From Komagataeibacter sucrofermentans DSM 15973 (GTDB lineage: Bacteria > Pseudomonadota > Alphaproteobacteria > Acetobacterales > Acetobacteraceae): a DNA stretch of 64,000 nucleotides. The stretch covers positions 810,001 through 874,000 of the forward strand of contig NZ_CP137157.1 of NCBI RefSeq assembly GCF_040581405.1. Reading direction: 5' to 3'. Positions 19,735 through 29,047 of the stretch are shown piece after piece; the first letter of the stretch is position 1, and each line of letters begins with the position of its first letter. Position numbers and translations under genes: made by a program. The notes under the pieces are model-generated. The model saw nothing but the letters and a program-made list of their open reading frames with translations, had not been told where the DNA came from and did no database searches.

Positions 19735-20002
19735 GCAGCCGGTCAGCGATTTCGACCACGCCTATGGCAAGCAGGCAGCACACAAGGGCCACCGCCATCA
19801 CGATCAGCCGTTCCTGCTCGGTCTCATCAGTGGCGCCTGCAAGGCGGTAGACGGACAGCCACATATCGGTGCCTGCAATGCGGTCGACCAGACCGGCGAC
19901 GGTGGTGCTCAGGCGCAGGCTGAGCATGAACAGCACCGTCAGTCCAAGCACGGCCAGCGTCTTGTAAAGGGTGCGGGCAACCGTGGGCGTGTTGGTGGGC
20001 AT
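19703..20002 (-). CDS. Small membrane protein of unknown function
   Basis: A 99-residue protein with two hydrophobic segments (LAVLGLTVLFMLSL and LIVMAVALVCCLLAIGVVEIA) and a basic C-terminus (RLLMRRSAPRKK). The ATG at 20002 follows AGGGGGAACGC, a good ribosome binding site; the frame is open further upstream but that part runs into a repeat element. The last 32 bases overlap the convergent rlmM 3' end. No domain is recognised. Confidence 0.72.
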   Translation of the reverse strand: MPTNTPTVARTLYKTLAVLGLTVLFMLSLRLSTTVAGLVDRIAGTDMWLSVYRLAGATDETEQERLIVMAVALVCCLLAIGVVEIADRLLMRRSAPRKK

Positions 20003-20050
20003 GCGTTCCCCCTGAGGCAAGAGCACGTTTTTAAGTGATTGATGAAAAAC

Positions 20051-20120
20051 AAAAGGTTTTGGTGAAGCTTTTTTCAAAAAGCTTCAGAAGACGCCGCCTT
20101 ATTTCAAAAAAGGCAGCGCT
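20051..20120 (+). repeat. Dispersed two-hairpin intergenic repeat, copy 3 (forward)
   Basis: AAAAGGTTTTGGTGAAGC, then the palindrome GAAGCTTTTTTCAAAAAGCTTC, then GCCGCCTTATTTC and AAAAAAGGCAGC as the second hairpin. It lies just downstream of the M3 peptidase stop. Confidence 0.85.
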
Positions 20121-20139
20121 CTAGAACAGGTTCCCGCTT

Positions 20140-21813
20140 TCAGTCATCCAGCAGGGCGCGCGCGGTGCGCACCACATCGGCCAGCGTGCCGGGCTGGAAG
20201 GGGGACTGAAGCCCGGCCGAACGCACAAGGCGGGTAAAGGGTTGCGCGCCCCCCCGTGCGCACAGGTCGACATAGGCCTTGAGCGCACCCGGCGCGTCAT
20301 CGCGGCTGCGAATCCAGAACTGCATGGCGCAGCACAGGGCAAGCGCGTAATCGATATAATAGAACGGCGAGCGGTAGATATGCCCCTGCGCCTGCCATCG
20401 CCCCCCCATGGTGGGGTGGGGCAGGCCGCCATAGTTGCGCCACGGCAGGTAGCGCTGCTCAAGGTCGCGCCACACGGCATGGCGCTCGGCGGGGGTCATG
20501 TCGGGGCGGGCATAGACCTCGTGCTGGAAATGATCGACACACACGCCATAGGGCAGGAAGGCGAGCGACGAGATGAGGTGCATGCGCCGGTAGCGCTCGC
20601 CCTGTCCGGGCTCGACCATCAGGTCGATATGCGGCCAGGTGAGGAATTCCAGCGCCATCGAGTTGATCTCGGCGGCGTCCATGGTCGGCCACAGCAGGTC
20701 GATGGCGGGCAGCTTGCGGCTTTTCCAGTTCTGGTAGGCATGGCCCATCTCGTGCGTGAACACGTTGATGTCGTGCTGCGTGCCGTTGAAGTTGGCGAAG
20801 ATGAACGGCATGCCCACCGTGGGGAAGGACGTACAGAACCCACCCCCCGCCTTGCCCGGCCGGTTGATGAGGTCGAGATAGCCGTTCTCGCGCATCTGGG
20901 CAAAGAAGGGACCGAGATCGCCGCCCATGCGGTCGAACATGGTCTGCGCGCGCGCCATCAGCACGTCATGGCCGCCTGCGGGGCGTGGGTTGCCCAGCGG
21001 GTCGATCAGCGGTTCATCCCATGAATGCAGCACCTCCCACCCCATGGTGGCGGCGCGTTTTTGCAAGATGTCATGCACCAGCGGCACGACATGCGCCTGC
21101 ACGTCATCGCGAAAGCGCGCCACATCGGCTGGCCCGTAATCCACGCGGCGCATGCGGCGGTAGGCCAGCGGAATGTAGCTGTCATAGCCCAGCGTGCGTG
21201 CCATGCCATCGCGCAGGTGCACCATATCATCAAACAGGGTGTCGAGCCGGGTCGCGTTTTTGGCAAAGAACGCCCAGCGCAGTTCTTCGGCCTGCTGGCG
21301 CACGGTCCGGTTGGTGCTCTCGGCATAGGGCGCAAGGCCGGACAGGTTGACCTGCTGGCCATCGATTTCCACGCGCGCGCTGGCCAGCAGGGCGGTGTAT
21401 TCACCACTCAGGCGGGCTTCCTCCTCCAGCGCATCGGCAATGCGGGGGTCGAAGGTGGTGATGTCCGTGCGCCACAGTTCCAGCGTGTGCGGGGTTACGA
21501 CCTGGGCCACCGCCGTGGGGTCGGGATATTCAAGCAGCCTGCGCTTGAGGGTGACTTCATGCGCGGTGACATACGGGCCCAGCCCATCGGCATAGTCACG
21601 GTCGGCCTTGGCGGCGGGGCTGGTGGTGTCCTGTGCAAAGCGCAGGTCGACCAGTGCGGACCAGCTTTCATAATCGCGGCGGATCGTATCGAACAGGCCG
21701 GCGGCATCGGCCACGCGGCCCTGGTCGAGCAGGGTCGAGACCTGGCCGAAGCGCAGGGCCAGCGCATCACGCGCGGGGCGGGGAAAGGCGAGGCTGTCAA
21801 AAGGGCGGGACAT
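20140..21813 (-). CDS. M3 family oligoendopeptidase F-like metallopeptidase
   Basis: A 557-residue cytoplasmic zinc peptidase of family M3. The zinc motif is His354-Glu-Met-Gly-His358, followed 25-30 residues later by the third ligand region DAAEINSMALEF. The length is a little shorter than classical PepF (about 600). No signal peptide is visible. It hydrolyses short peptides and probably completes the breakdown of peptides brought in by the OPT transporter encoded 51 bases upstream in the same orientation. Confidence 0.91.
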   Translation of the reverse strand: MSRPFDSLAFPRPARDALALRFGQVSTLLDQGRVADAAGLFDTIRRDYESWSALVDLRFAQDTTSPAAKADRDYADGLGPYVTAHEVTLKRRLLEYPDPTAVAQVVTPHTLELWRTDITTFDPRIADALEEEARLSGEYTALLASARVEIDGQQVNLSGLAPYAESTNRTVRQQAEELRWAFFAKNATRLDTLFDDMVHLRDGMARTLGYDSYIPLAYRRMRRVDYGPADVARFRDDVQAHVVPLVHDILQKRAATMGWEVLHSWDEPLIDPLGNPRPAGGHDVLMARAQTMFDRMGGDLGPFFAQMRENGYLDLINRPGKAGGGFCTSFPTVGMPFIFANFNGTQHDINVFTHEMGHAYQNWKSRKLPAIDLLWPTMDAAEINSMALEFLTWPHIDLMVEPGQGERYRRMHLISSLAFLPYGVCVDHFQHEVYARPDMTPAERHAVWRDLEQRYLPWRNYGGLPHPTMGGRWQAQGHIYRSPFYYIDYALALCCAMQFWIRSRDDAPGALKAYVDLCARGGAQPFTRLVRSAGLQSPFQPGTLADVVRTARALLDD

Positions 21814-21864
21814 GCAGGCAGGGTGCCATGGAAAGCGGGCCTGCGTCCATGCCCCCTGATGGGC

Positions 21865-23805
21865 TTATCCGCCCGTGCCGCCCCGCTGCGCGCGGGCAAA
21901 CCACAGGCATAGGGCGCAGAAGGCCACAAGCCCCGCAAGTTCGGGCAGCAGGCCGCCCATGCCCGCGGGCCGCAGCGAAAGCGGCGCGTCACGCCCGCTT
22001 GCGGCGGACAGGCAGGCCAGCACCACCCCGGTCAGGCTTTCGCCCACGATCAGGCCCGAGGCGACCATGGTGCCCTGATGGCGGCCTGCGCCTTTTGTCA
22101 GCCGCATCATGACATGGCCGAGCAGCGCGCCCACGGCCAGCGTCATGGAAATGCTCATGGGCAGGTAGATGCCAATGCCCACGGCCAGCGGGGGCAGCGC
22201 GCCGCGCCCGCTGCGGCGCAGGGCGCCATCAAGCGCAATCAGCCCGCAGCCCGCAGCCACTCCCAGCCCCAGCATGCTCCAGTCAAGCTGATGCAGGAAA
22301 ATGCCTGATGTAATCATGAGCAGCAGCGCAGGCTGCGGGGCGGCCAGCGCCTGCGTCGGGTCCATGCCCGCATGTGGCATGGCGCCGACAAAGCCATAGG
22401 TCTGGTACAGCACGTTCAGCACGGGCGGAATGACCACGGCCCCGGTTACGCAGCCGATCAGCAGGGCGATTTCCTGCCGCCATGGCGTGGCATTCACCAT
22501 GCGGCCGGTTTTCAGGTCCTGCAGGTTGTCATTGGCAATGGCGGCGGAGGCGGTGATGGCGGTCAGCGCATACAGGCAGAACCCGATGGTGAAATGCTGC
22601 CCCTCCGCCCCGGCAAACAGTCCAATCGCCCGCAGCGCCACGAACACGCAGGCCAGACACATCGCCGCCAGGATGATAACGCCCGACAGCGGCGAGGATG
22701 ATGATCCCACCAGTCCCGCCATGTAGCCGCACGCCGCCGCCACGAACAGCCCCAGCCCAAGGCAGCACGCAAGTCCCGCCAGCGCGGCCACCAGCGCCGA
22801 TGCCAGCCCGACGGAGGTGGAAAAGGCCACGAACATGCCGCCAATCGTCACGACCACCAGCCCGGCCACGGCCAGCATGGCGCGGGGCGAGAGGTCGGTG
22901 TCGGTGCGGGCGGGCCGCCCTGCCGGGGTGGATGGGCGCGCCAGCAGCCCGCGCATGCTGCCCAGCAGCGGGCGGCCCATGCGCAGCACGGTCCAGATGG
23001 CGGCGACGCCAATCAGCCCCACACCCATGAAACGCGCCTTGTCCTTCCAGATCTGCGTGGCGAAGTCATCTGCACTCAGCCCCGGCGGGTGCGGCAGCAT
23101 GTGCGCCATGACCGGAATGGTGATTTCCCATGTCAGCAGCGCGCCCAGCAGCATGGCCAGACCGCCTTCCAGCCCCACGAGGTAACCCGCACCCAGCAGT
23201 GCTGGCGAAAAGCCGAGCGAAAACCGGAAGGCCGAAAGCCCGTAGGTGAGCGAGGCGGTAACCCCATCGCCCAGCAGCCGCAGCCCCGCCGAGGCGAAGG
23301 TGAAGCCGCCCGCAAGGATGCCGCCGTGCACCAGCGCGCGCAGGCCACCGGGGCTTTCCCCATGGTGGCCCGCGCGCAGGATCTCGGCTGCCGCCACCCC
23401 TTCGGGGAAGGGCAGGGTCGGGTCAGCCAGCATGACCCGGCGCAGCGGGATGGTGAACAGCACGCCCGTCATGCCGCCCGCCGCCGTGAGCACGGCGGTC
23501 TGCAGAAAGGGAAAACGCTGCCAGAACCCGGCCATGACCAGCGCGGGCAGGCTTGCAAACACGCAGGACAGCGTGCCCGCCGCCGAGGCTTGGGTCTGCA
23601 CGAGGTTGTTCTCGAGGATCGTCCCGCCACCCAGCGCGCGCAGCACCGCCATGGAAATGACGGCGGCGGGGATGGAGGTGGCCACCGTCAGCCCGACCCG
23701 CAGGCCAAGATAGACATTGGACGCGGTGAAGACGACGGTGATCAGCGCGCCGATCACCACGCCGCGCCAGGTCAGTTCCGTCATATCTGCTGCGCGGTCG
23801 GGCAC
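21865..23805 (-). CDS. OPT family oligopeptide transporter
   Basis: A 646-residue inner-membrane carrier with about 14-16 hydrophobic segments. The N-terminal region (ELTWRGVVIGALITVVFTASN, YLGLRVGLTVATSIPAAVIS, and NNLVQTQASAAG) is characteristic of OPT proteins, which import small peptides or metal chelates with protons. A GTG start at 23805 is chosen because TAAGG lies 8 bases ahead; an ATG at 23784 is the alternative. It lies between a lipoprotein gene upstream and an M3 peptidase downstream, all on the minus strand with short gaps, consistent with a peptide-use operon. Confidence 0.9.
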   Translation of the reverse strand: MPDRAADMTELTWRGVVIGALITVVFTASNVYLGLRVGLTVATSIPAAVISMAVLRALGGGTILENNLVQTQASAAGTLSCVFASLPALVMAGFWQRFPFLQTAVLTAAGGMTGVLFTIPLRRVMLADPTLPFPEGVAAAEILRAGHHGESPGGLRALVHGGILAGGFTFASAGLRLLGDGVTASLTYGLSAFRFSLGFSPALLGAGYLVGLEGGLAMLLGALLTWEITIPVMAHMLPHPPGLSADDFATQIWKDKARFMGVGLIGVAAIWTVLRMGRPLLGSMRGLLARPSTPAGRPARTDTDLSPRAMLAVAGLVVVTIGGMFVAFSTSVGLASALVAALAGLACCLGLGLFVAAACGYMAGLVGSSSSPLSGVIILAAMCLACVFVALRAIGLFAGAEGQHFTIGFCLYALTAITASAAIANDNLQDLKTGRMVNATPWRQEIALLIGCVTGAVVIPPVLNVLYQTYGFVGAMPHAGMDPTQALAAPQPALLLMITSGIFLHQLDWSMLGLGVAAGCGLIALDGALRRSGRGALPPLAVGIGIYLPMSISMTLAVGALLGHVMMRLTKGAGRHQGTMVASGLIVGESLTGVVLACLSAASGRDAPLSLRPAGMGGLLPELAGLVAFCALCLWFARAQRGGTGG

Positions 23806-23814
23806 GGGACGGCC

Positions 23815-24393
23815 TTACATCTTGTGGAAGGTGGGCATGACAAGATGGGCGCGGTTGAAGTCAAGCTGCGCCTTGGTGAGCTGGAAGCCGATCTCGATAT
23901 GGTACTGGTCGCTGTGGATATGGCGCGACACCGGCAGCGTGATGGGAATGTCGCGGGTGTGGGTCAGGTCCTGCATGCGCCCGTCAGCAAACGAGACATG
24001 GGCCACGAATTCCTTCTTGCTCTTGATCTCGCCATTGAACACCACAGCCACGAAATACGGGATGTTGACGAAATTGACGCCCGAGGCGGGTCCGCGCTCG
24101 ACATGCAGGCCAATCTTCATGTTGGTCATGACCGTGCGGTGCTGGCCTTCCTCGCACGAGCCGACCACGCGCGTCAGGCTGGCGCGCGCCACGAGGTGGG
24201 TCACGTCGTGGTCATTGCCGGTGTACTGGTAGTAATCCGCTGCCTCGCCCGGAATTTCCACCACCGGGCAGGCCGGGGCGAAATCGATCGAATCGGATTC
24301 GCCCTCGCACGCGCCCAGCAGGGACAGCCCCGCGACCGTGCAGATTTTCAGGGCATTGCGCCACAGGCGCGGCGACACAGGGGCAGGGATCAT
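23815..24393 (-). CDS. Putative lipoprotein of unknown function
   Basis: A 192-residue protein with a signal sequence and lipobox (AGLSLLGAC, Cys29), so likely attached to a membrane. The mature domain is mainly beta-type with conserved-looking segments such as YYQYTGNDHDVTHLVARASL and GFQLTKAQLDFNRAHLV. No named domain is recognised. It ends 9 bases before the OPT transporter start and is almost certainly co-transcribed with it and the M3 peptidase, which hints at a role at the cell envelope in peptide uptake. That link rests on context only. Confidence 0.75.
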   Translation of the reverse strand: MIPAPVSPRLWRNALKICTVAGLSLLGACEGESDSIDFAPACPVVEIPGEAADYYQYTGNDHDVTHLVARASLTRVVGSCEEGQHRTVMTNMKIGLHVERGPASGVNFVNIPYFVAVVFNGEIKSKKEFVAHVSFADGRMQDLTHTRDIPITLPVSRHIHSDQYHIEIGFQLTKAQLDFNRAHLVMPTFHKM

Positions 24394-24644
24394 GCGGGCG
24401 TTCCGGCTAGGTCAGGTGTGAATGAAGCCCCATGGCGCGGGCATGGCGCGGGGGGCAATGGGCGGGTGGCATGGCGAGGGGGGAGGACAGGCATGGCAGA
24501 ATACGTTAGGATGAACGGGAAAATGGCTTGCGCCATTGCCGTGGTTTGCGTAGGGCCGGGTCCATCGCTCGGGATGCCGGCGCCGCAACTGTAGCAGATC
24601 GCGGCCCGTATCCTATACCGCCCGCCGGATGTTTGGGGAACACC

Positions 24645-25643
24645 ATGCCCGACCAGATGATTCATACGCCCGATAATACCGCCGCCGATGCCCCGCCCCG
24701 CGTGCTCAAGGTGCTGCTCGCAGGGCCGCGCGGCTTCTGCGCCGGTGTCGATCGTGCCATCCGCGTGGTGGAGGAAGCAATCCGCCGTTATGGCGCGCCG
24801 GTCTACGTCCGCCACGAGATCGTGCATAACCGCACCGTGGTCGAGGCGCTCGAGGCGCAGGGCGCGATCTTTGTCGAGGAACTCGATGAAGTGCCCGCCG
24901 ATGGCCAGGTCGTGTTCTCGGCCCATGGCGTGCCCAAGACCGTGCCGGCCGAGGCCATGCGCCGCAACCTGCTCTATCTTGACGCCACCTGCCCGCTGGT
25001 CTCGAAAGTGCACCGCGAGGCCGAGCGCCACTTCGCCGATGGCGGGCCGGAAAGCCGCCATATCCTGATGATCGGCCACGCCGGTCACCCTGAAGTGGTG
25101 GGCACCATGGGCCAGCTGCCCGTGGGCGCCGTCACCCTCATCAACGATGCCGAGGAAGCCCGCACCGTCCAGCCCGCTGATCCGTCACGGCTGGCCTTCA
25201 TTACCCAGACCACGCTCTCGGTTGATGATACGGCGGAGATCGTGGACATCCTGCGCGACCGCTTTCCGCTGATCGAAGGCCCGCGCCGCGAGGATATCTG
25301 CTACGCCACCACCAACCGCCAGGAAGCGGTCAAGGCGATCGCGCCGGGCTGCGACCTGGTGATCGTGATCGGCTCGCCCAACTCGTCGAACTCGCAGCGC
25401 CTGCGCGAGGTGGCCGAGCGCTCGGGCGCGCCGCGCGCTCTGCTGGTGCCGCGCCTGAACGCGCTGGACTGGTCGGCGCTTGATGGCGTGTCCACGCTGG
25501 GCATCACGGCTGGCGCGTCCGCTCCGGAATCGCTGGTGCAGGAAATGGTGGCGGCACTCGCCAAGCGCTTCACGCTCGAGATCGAGGAAATCACCGTGAA
25601 GGAAGAAAACGTGGCCTTCCGCCTGCCGGCGCCGCTGGGCTGA
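24645..25643 (+). CDS. ispH: 4-Hydroxy-3-methylbut-2-enyl diphosphate reductase
   Basis: The last enzyme of the MEP isoprenoid pathway, giving IPP and DMAPP; it supplies the precursors of hopanoids and ubiquinone. The protein has 332 residues. The three cluster-binding Cys are Cys32 in GFCAGVDRA, Cys116 in [11 protein letters not shown] and Cys219 in [11 protein letters not shown]. The ATG at 24645 follows GGGGA and gives the family's N-terminus. It heads a tight run with thrB (13-base gap), rnhA and an ABC ATPase gene. Confidence 0.96.
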   Translation: MPDQMIHTPDNTAADAPPRVLKVLLAGPRGFCAGVDRAIRVVEEAIRRYGAPVYVRHEIVHNRTVVEALEAQGAIFVEELDEVPADGQVVFSAHGVPKTVPAEAMRRNLLYLDATCPLVSKVHREAERHFADGGPESRHILMIGHAGHPEVVGTMGQLPVGAVTLINDAEEARTVQPADPSRLAFITQTTLSVDDTAEIVDILRDRFPLIEGPRREDICYATTNRQEAVKAIAPGCDLVIVIGSPNSSNSQRLREVAERSGAPRALLVPRLNALDWSALDGVSTLGITAGASAPESLVQEMVAALAKRFTLEIEEITVKEENVAFRLPAPLG

Positions 25644-25656
25644 TCCGTACCGTCAC

Positions 25657-26628
25657 ATGGCAGTCTATACCGAAGTGCCGGAAGATGCGCTGGCTGCGTT
25701 TCTCGAAGGCTATGACATCGGCAGGCCCGTCGCCTGCCACGGCATTGCGGAAGGGGTGGAGAACAGCAATTTCCTGCTGAAGACCACCGAAGCCACCTTT
25801 ATCCTCACGCTCTACGAGCGCCGGGTGAACCCCGAGGAACTGCCATGGTTCCTCGGGCTGATGCAGTATCTGGCATCACGCGGGCTGTCCTGCCCGCTGC
25901 CCGTAGCCGACCGCGAGGGCCGCACGCTGCGTGAGCTGTGTGGCAGGCCCGCTGCCATCACCACCTTCCTGCCCGGCAAGGGTGTTGCGGCGGTGGATGT
26001 GGATATGTGCGCGCAGGTGGGCGCCGCCATGGCGCGGCTGCACCTGCTCGGCGAGGGATTCGTGGCCGAGCGCCCCAACTCCATGGGGCCACAGGTCTGG
26101 ACCGGGCTGCTTGAATCCTGCCGTGCGCGCGGTGATGAACTGCGTCCCGGCCTTGTGCGCGACATCGGGGCGGTTCTGGCCCGCGTGCTGCCCGCCTGGC
26201 CGGGCACGGGCAACAACCCCAGCCTGCCGCGTGGGCAGATCCATGCCGACCTGTTCCCCGATAACGTGTTTTTCCGTGATGGCGCGCTGTCGGGCATCAT
26301 CGATTTCTATTTCGCCTGCACGGACTGGTATGCCTACGATCTGGCCATTACCATCAATGCCTGGTGCTTTGACGCCACGCACCGTTTCGTGCCCGCGCGG
26401 GCGGCGGCCATGATTGCGGCCTACCGCCATGTGCGCCCGCTGGAAGCGGCGGAAGACCTGGCCCTGACCACGCTGGCCACGGGGGCGGCGATCCGCTTTA
26501 CGCTCACCCGGCTGTATGACTGGATCAACACCCCGCCCGATGCGCTGGTCACGCGCAAGAACCCGCTTGATTATCTGGCGCGCATGGAATTCTTTGCCGC
26601 CCATCTGGGTCAGGAATTTCCCGCATGA
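25657..26628 (+). CDS. thrB: Homoserine kinase (APH-fold type)
   Basis: A 323-residue kinase of the aminoglycoside-phosphotransferase fold that phosphorylates homoserine for threonine synthesis, the form usual in alphaproteobacteria. [16 protein letters not shown] at the start, [13 protein letters not shown] near residue 30, the catalytic-loop [11 protein letters not shown] and metal-binding GIIDFYFA are all visible. It starts 13 bases after ispH and overlaps rnhA by ATGA. The ispH-thrB-rnhA order is common in Rhizobiales and Rhodospirillales. Confidence 0.95.
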   Translation: MAVYTEVPEDALAAFLEGYDIGRPVACHGIAEGVENSNFLLKTTEATFILTLYERRVNPEELPWFLGLMQYLASRGLSCPLPVADREGRTLRELCGRPAAITTFLPGKGVAAVDVDMCAQVGAAMARLHLLGEGFVAERPNSMGPQVWTGLLESCRARGDELRPGLVRDIGAVLARVLPAWPGTGNNPSLPRGQIHADLFPDNVFFRDGALSGIIDFYFACTDWYAYDLAITINAWCFDATHRFVPARAAAMIAAYRHVRPLEAAEDLALTTLATGAAIRFTLTRLYDWINTPPDALVTRKNPLDYLARMEFFAAHLGQEFPA

Positions 26629-27125
26629 GTGAAGACACGGCCCCCGCTGAGGTCACGCAGCCCGCAACCGATCTGGTTGAAATCTGGACCGATGGCGGCT
26701 GCAAGCCCAATCCCGGCCCCGGTGGCTGGGGGGCGCTTTTGTGCTTTCGCGGGCAGGAGCGCGAGCTTTCTGGCGGCGAGGCGGAGACCACCAACAACCG
26801 CATGGAACTCACCGCCGCAGCCGAGGCGCTCGAGGCGCTCAAGCGCCCCTGTCGCGTGGTGCTGCATACCGACAGCGAATACGTGCGCAACGGCATAACC
26901 CGCTGGAGCACCGGCTGGGTGCGGCGCAAGTGGCGCAATGCGGCGGGCGACCCGGTGGCCAACATGGACCTGTGGCGGCGGCTGCTCGACATCAGCGCAA
27001 AGCACGAGATCGAGTGGAAATGGGTGCGCGGCCATTCGGGCGACGTGAATAACGAGCGCGTGGACCAGATGGCCACCGCCGCGCGTGATGCGCTGGGCAT
27101 CGCCTACCCCAAACGTAAAAAATGA
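26625..27125 (+). CDS. rnhA: Ribonuclease HI
   Basis: A 166-residue RNase H that cuts RNA in RNA/DNA hybrids. The four catalytic acids are visible: Asp in [11 protein letters not shown], Glu in NNRMELTAA, Asp in HTDSEYV and Asp in NERVDQMA. A short N-terminal extension of about 16 residues precedes the fold. The start overlaps the thrB stop by four bases and the stop overlaps the next gene's start by four bases, so the chain is translationally coupled. Confidence 0.96.
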   Translation: MSEDTAPAEVTQPATDLVEIWTDGGCKPNPGPGGWGALLCFRGQERELSGGEAETTNNRMELTAAAEALEALKRPCRVVLHTDSEYVRNGITRWSTGWVRRKWRNAAGDPVANMDLWRRLLDISAKHEIEWKWVRGHSGDVNNERVDQMATAARDALGIAYPKRKK

Positions 27126-27847
27126 CACCGCCGCCCCCCGGCATCCGGCTTGAAGGCGTCGGGCTGGACTTTGGCAATGCCCCGCTGTTTCGCGGGCTGG
27201 ACCTGCTTGTGGCTGCCGGGCACATGACCGTGCTGCTTGGCGCAAGCGGGGTGGGCAAGACCTCGCTGCTGCGCATGATCGGTGGGCTGGCCGTGCCGGA
27301 TTACGGGCGCATTGTGGCTGATGATGGCCTGCCCCTTGCGGGTAGGGTGGCGTGGATGGGCCAGCAGGACCTGCTGCTGCCCTGGGCCAGCGTGCTTGAT
27401 AACGTGACACTGGGCGCGCGCCTGCGTGGCGAGCGGGCCGACCTTGCCCGCGCGCGCCATCTGCTGGGCTGCGTGGGGTTGGCCGATCAGGCGGCAGCAC
27501 TCCCTGCCGCCCTGTCTGGTGGCATGCGCCAGCGCGCGGCCCTTGCCCGGGTGCTGTATGAAAACCGCCCCGTGGTGCTGATGGATGAACCCTTTTCCGC
27601 GCTCGACAGCATAACGCGCGCCCGCATGCAGGATCTGGCCGGGCGCATGCTGGCCGAGCGCACCGTGGTGCTGATTACCCATGACCCGCTCGAGGCCTGC
27701 CGCCTGGCCGATACCATGCTGCTCATGGCAGGCAACCCCGCCACCATGAGCCGCCTGGACGTGCCCGGGGGCACTGTGCCGCGCCCGGTCGACGCCCCGG
27801 CGGTGCTGCGCGCGCAGGCCAGCCTGCTGCGGCGCATGATGCAATGA
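27122..27847 (+). CDS. ABC transporter ATP-binding protein (nitrate/sulfonate/thiamine-precursor type)
   Basis: A 241-residue ATPase with Walker [10 protein letters not shown] (residues 40-48), a Q-loop in [13 protein letters not shown], signature LSGGMRQR and Walker B VVLMDEPF. The Q-loop LLPW feature is typical of the SsuB/TauB/ThiZ family. It overlaps rnhA by ATGA. The permease of the same family lies 213 bases downstream, but no substrate-binding protein gene is present here. Candidate substrates are sulfonates, nitrate or a pyrimidine thiamine precursor; the sequence alone does not decide. Confidence 0.88.
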   Translation: MTPPPPGIRLEGVGLDFGNAPLFRGLDLLVAAGHMTVLLGASGVGKTSLLRMIGGLAVPDYGRIVADDGLPLAGRVAWMGQQDLLLPWASVLDNVTLGARLRGERADLARARHLLGCVGLADQAAALPAALSGGMRQRAALARVLYENRPVVLMDEPFSALDSITRARMQDLAGRMLAERTVVLITHDPLEACRLADTMLLMAGNPATMSRLDVPGGTVPRPVDAPAVLRAQASLLRRMMQ

Positions 27848-28060
27848 CATGTCTCATCCGTTCCCGCGCCCTGACGGGGGCGCATGTGCTCTCGCTTCGG
27901 CTGAGGAGGAAGGGGCAATGATACGGTCCATCGCCCGCCATGTGGTCGCATCCGTAGCAAGGGCAGAACCCGTCTCTTTTCGCGGCATAAGGGTGTCATG
28001 CCCGGTGAAGGCTGCGTCGATGCTGCGCGTGCTGTCATGCAAACTGCGGGGGAGGGGGCG

Positions 28061-28843
28061 ATGACACGACCCGTTTCCTCCCGTCGCGGCATGGCGGTGC
28101 TGCGCCCGGTGGTGACCTGTGCCGGCCTGGTGGCCCTGTGGGCAGCGCTGGCGCGGTGGGGGCAGGTGCCGCCCTATATGCTGCCTGCGCCCGATGCCGT
28201 GGCGCGCGCGCTGTGGTCGGGTCGCGCCCAGCTTGAACCTGCGGCCCTGACCACGCTGGAGGAAACGCTGCTCGGCCTTGGCATTGGCATCGGGGCGGGC
28301 AGCGCGCTTGCCATCGCCATGGCGCTGTGGGCGCCCCTGCGGCGGTGGGTCATGCCCATGGTGCTGCTCAGTCAGGCCGTGCCGGTTTTCGCGCTCGCGC
28401 CGCTGCTGGTGCTGTGGTTCGGATTCGGCATGACATCCAAGGTGGTGATGGCGGTGCTGGTCATCTTCTTTCCCGTTACCTCGGCACTCGGCGATGGCCT
28501 GCGCCAGACCGAGGCAGGGTGGATGGATCTGGCCCGCACCATGGGGGCCACGCGCTGGCGCGTGCTGGTGCACATACGCCTGCCCGCCGCCATGCCCGCC
28601 TTCGCCACCGGCGTGCGCATGGCCACGGTCATTGCCCCCATCGGGGCGGTGGTGGGGGAGTGGGTGGGGGCATCCTCCGGCCTGGGCTTTCTCATGCAGA
28701 CGGCGAATACCCGCTTCCAGACCGACCTCATGTTTGCAACCCTTGCCGTGCTGGCGGTCATGACCGTGCTGCTGTGGTGGGGGGTGGACAGGCTTCTAGC
28801 GCGGGCGCTGTACTGGCGGCCAGCCCATGCGGATATTGATTAA
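28061..28843 (+). CDS. ABC transporter permease (SsuC/TauC/ThiX type)
   Basis: A 260-residue integral membrane protein with about six helices and the BPD_transp_1 EAA loop ARTMGATRWRVLVHIRLPAAMP, through which it contacts the ATPase. The start at 28061 follows a GGGGGAGGGGG ribosome binding site; the frame is open upstream without a better start. It pairs with the ATPase gene upstream. The stretch after the stop holds a degraded repeat copy, and then a nucleoside-hydrolase homologue follows, which may or may not share the transcript. Confidence 0.88.
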   Translation: MTRPVSSRRGMAVLRPVVTCAGLVALWAALARWGQVPPYMLPAPDAVARALWSGRAQLEPAALTTLEETLLGLGIGIGAGSALAIAMALWAPLRRWVMPMVLLSQAVPVFALAPLLVLWFGFGMTSKVVMAVLVIFFPVTSALGDGLRQTEAGWMDLARTMGATRWRVLVHIRLPAAMPAFATGVRMATVIAPIGAVVGEWVGASSGLGFLMQTANTRFQTDLMFATLAVLAVMTVLLWWGVDRLLARALYWRPAHADID

Positions 28844-28860
28844 TGTGTTGTTTTTAAAAA

Positions 28861-28946
28861 GATAAAAGTTTTTTGATGCCTCCTTTTTTCAAAAAGGCGG
28901 CGTTTTTTGCGGATTTTTGAAAAAAGCGGCACCAAGCACTTTCTTC
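28861..28946 (-). repeat. Dispersed two-hairpin intergenic repeat, copy 4 (reverse, diverged)
   Basis: GATAAAAGTTTTTTGATGCC, then CCTTTTTTCAAAAAGG with GGCGGC as first hairpin, a worn second hairpin around ATTTTTGAAAAAAGCGGC, then ACCAAGCACTTTC. It is the most diverged copy, downstream of the ABC permease. Confidence 0.65.
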
Positions 28947-29047
28947 TGTTTGCCGCACCGGCTTTTTAGCCCACCCAACAGGCCACGGTTGACGGAACTG
29001 TTGTAACAGGCCACCACCAGCACACCGCGCAACCCATGCAGGACAGG

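Noticed and set aside
23089-24594. Long open frame (501 codons) antisense to the OPT transporter and lipoprotein
   Set aside because: Low-complexity Arg/Gln/His-rich translation without domain; the sense genes are well supported.
27848-27960. TPP riboswitch ahead of the ABC permease
   Set aside because: I looked for the conserved CUGAGA and ACCUGAU-type elements of the thiamine riboswitch and did not find them, so a thiamine-precursor role is unsupported.
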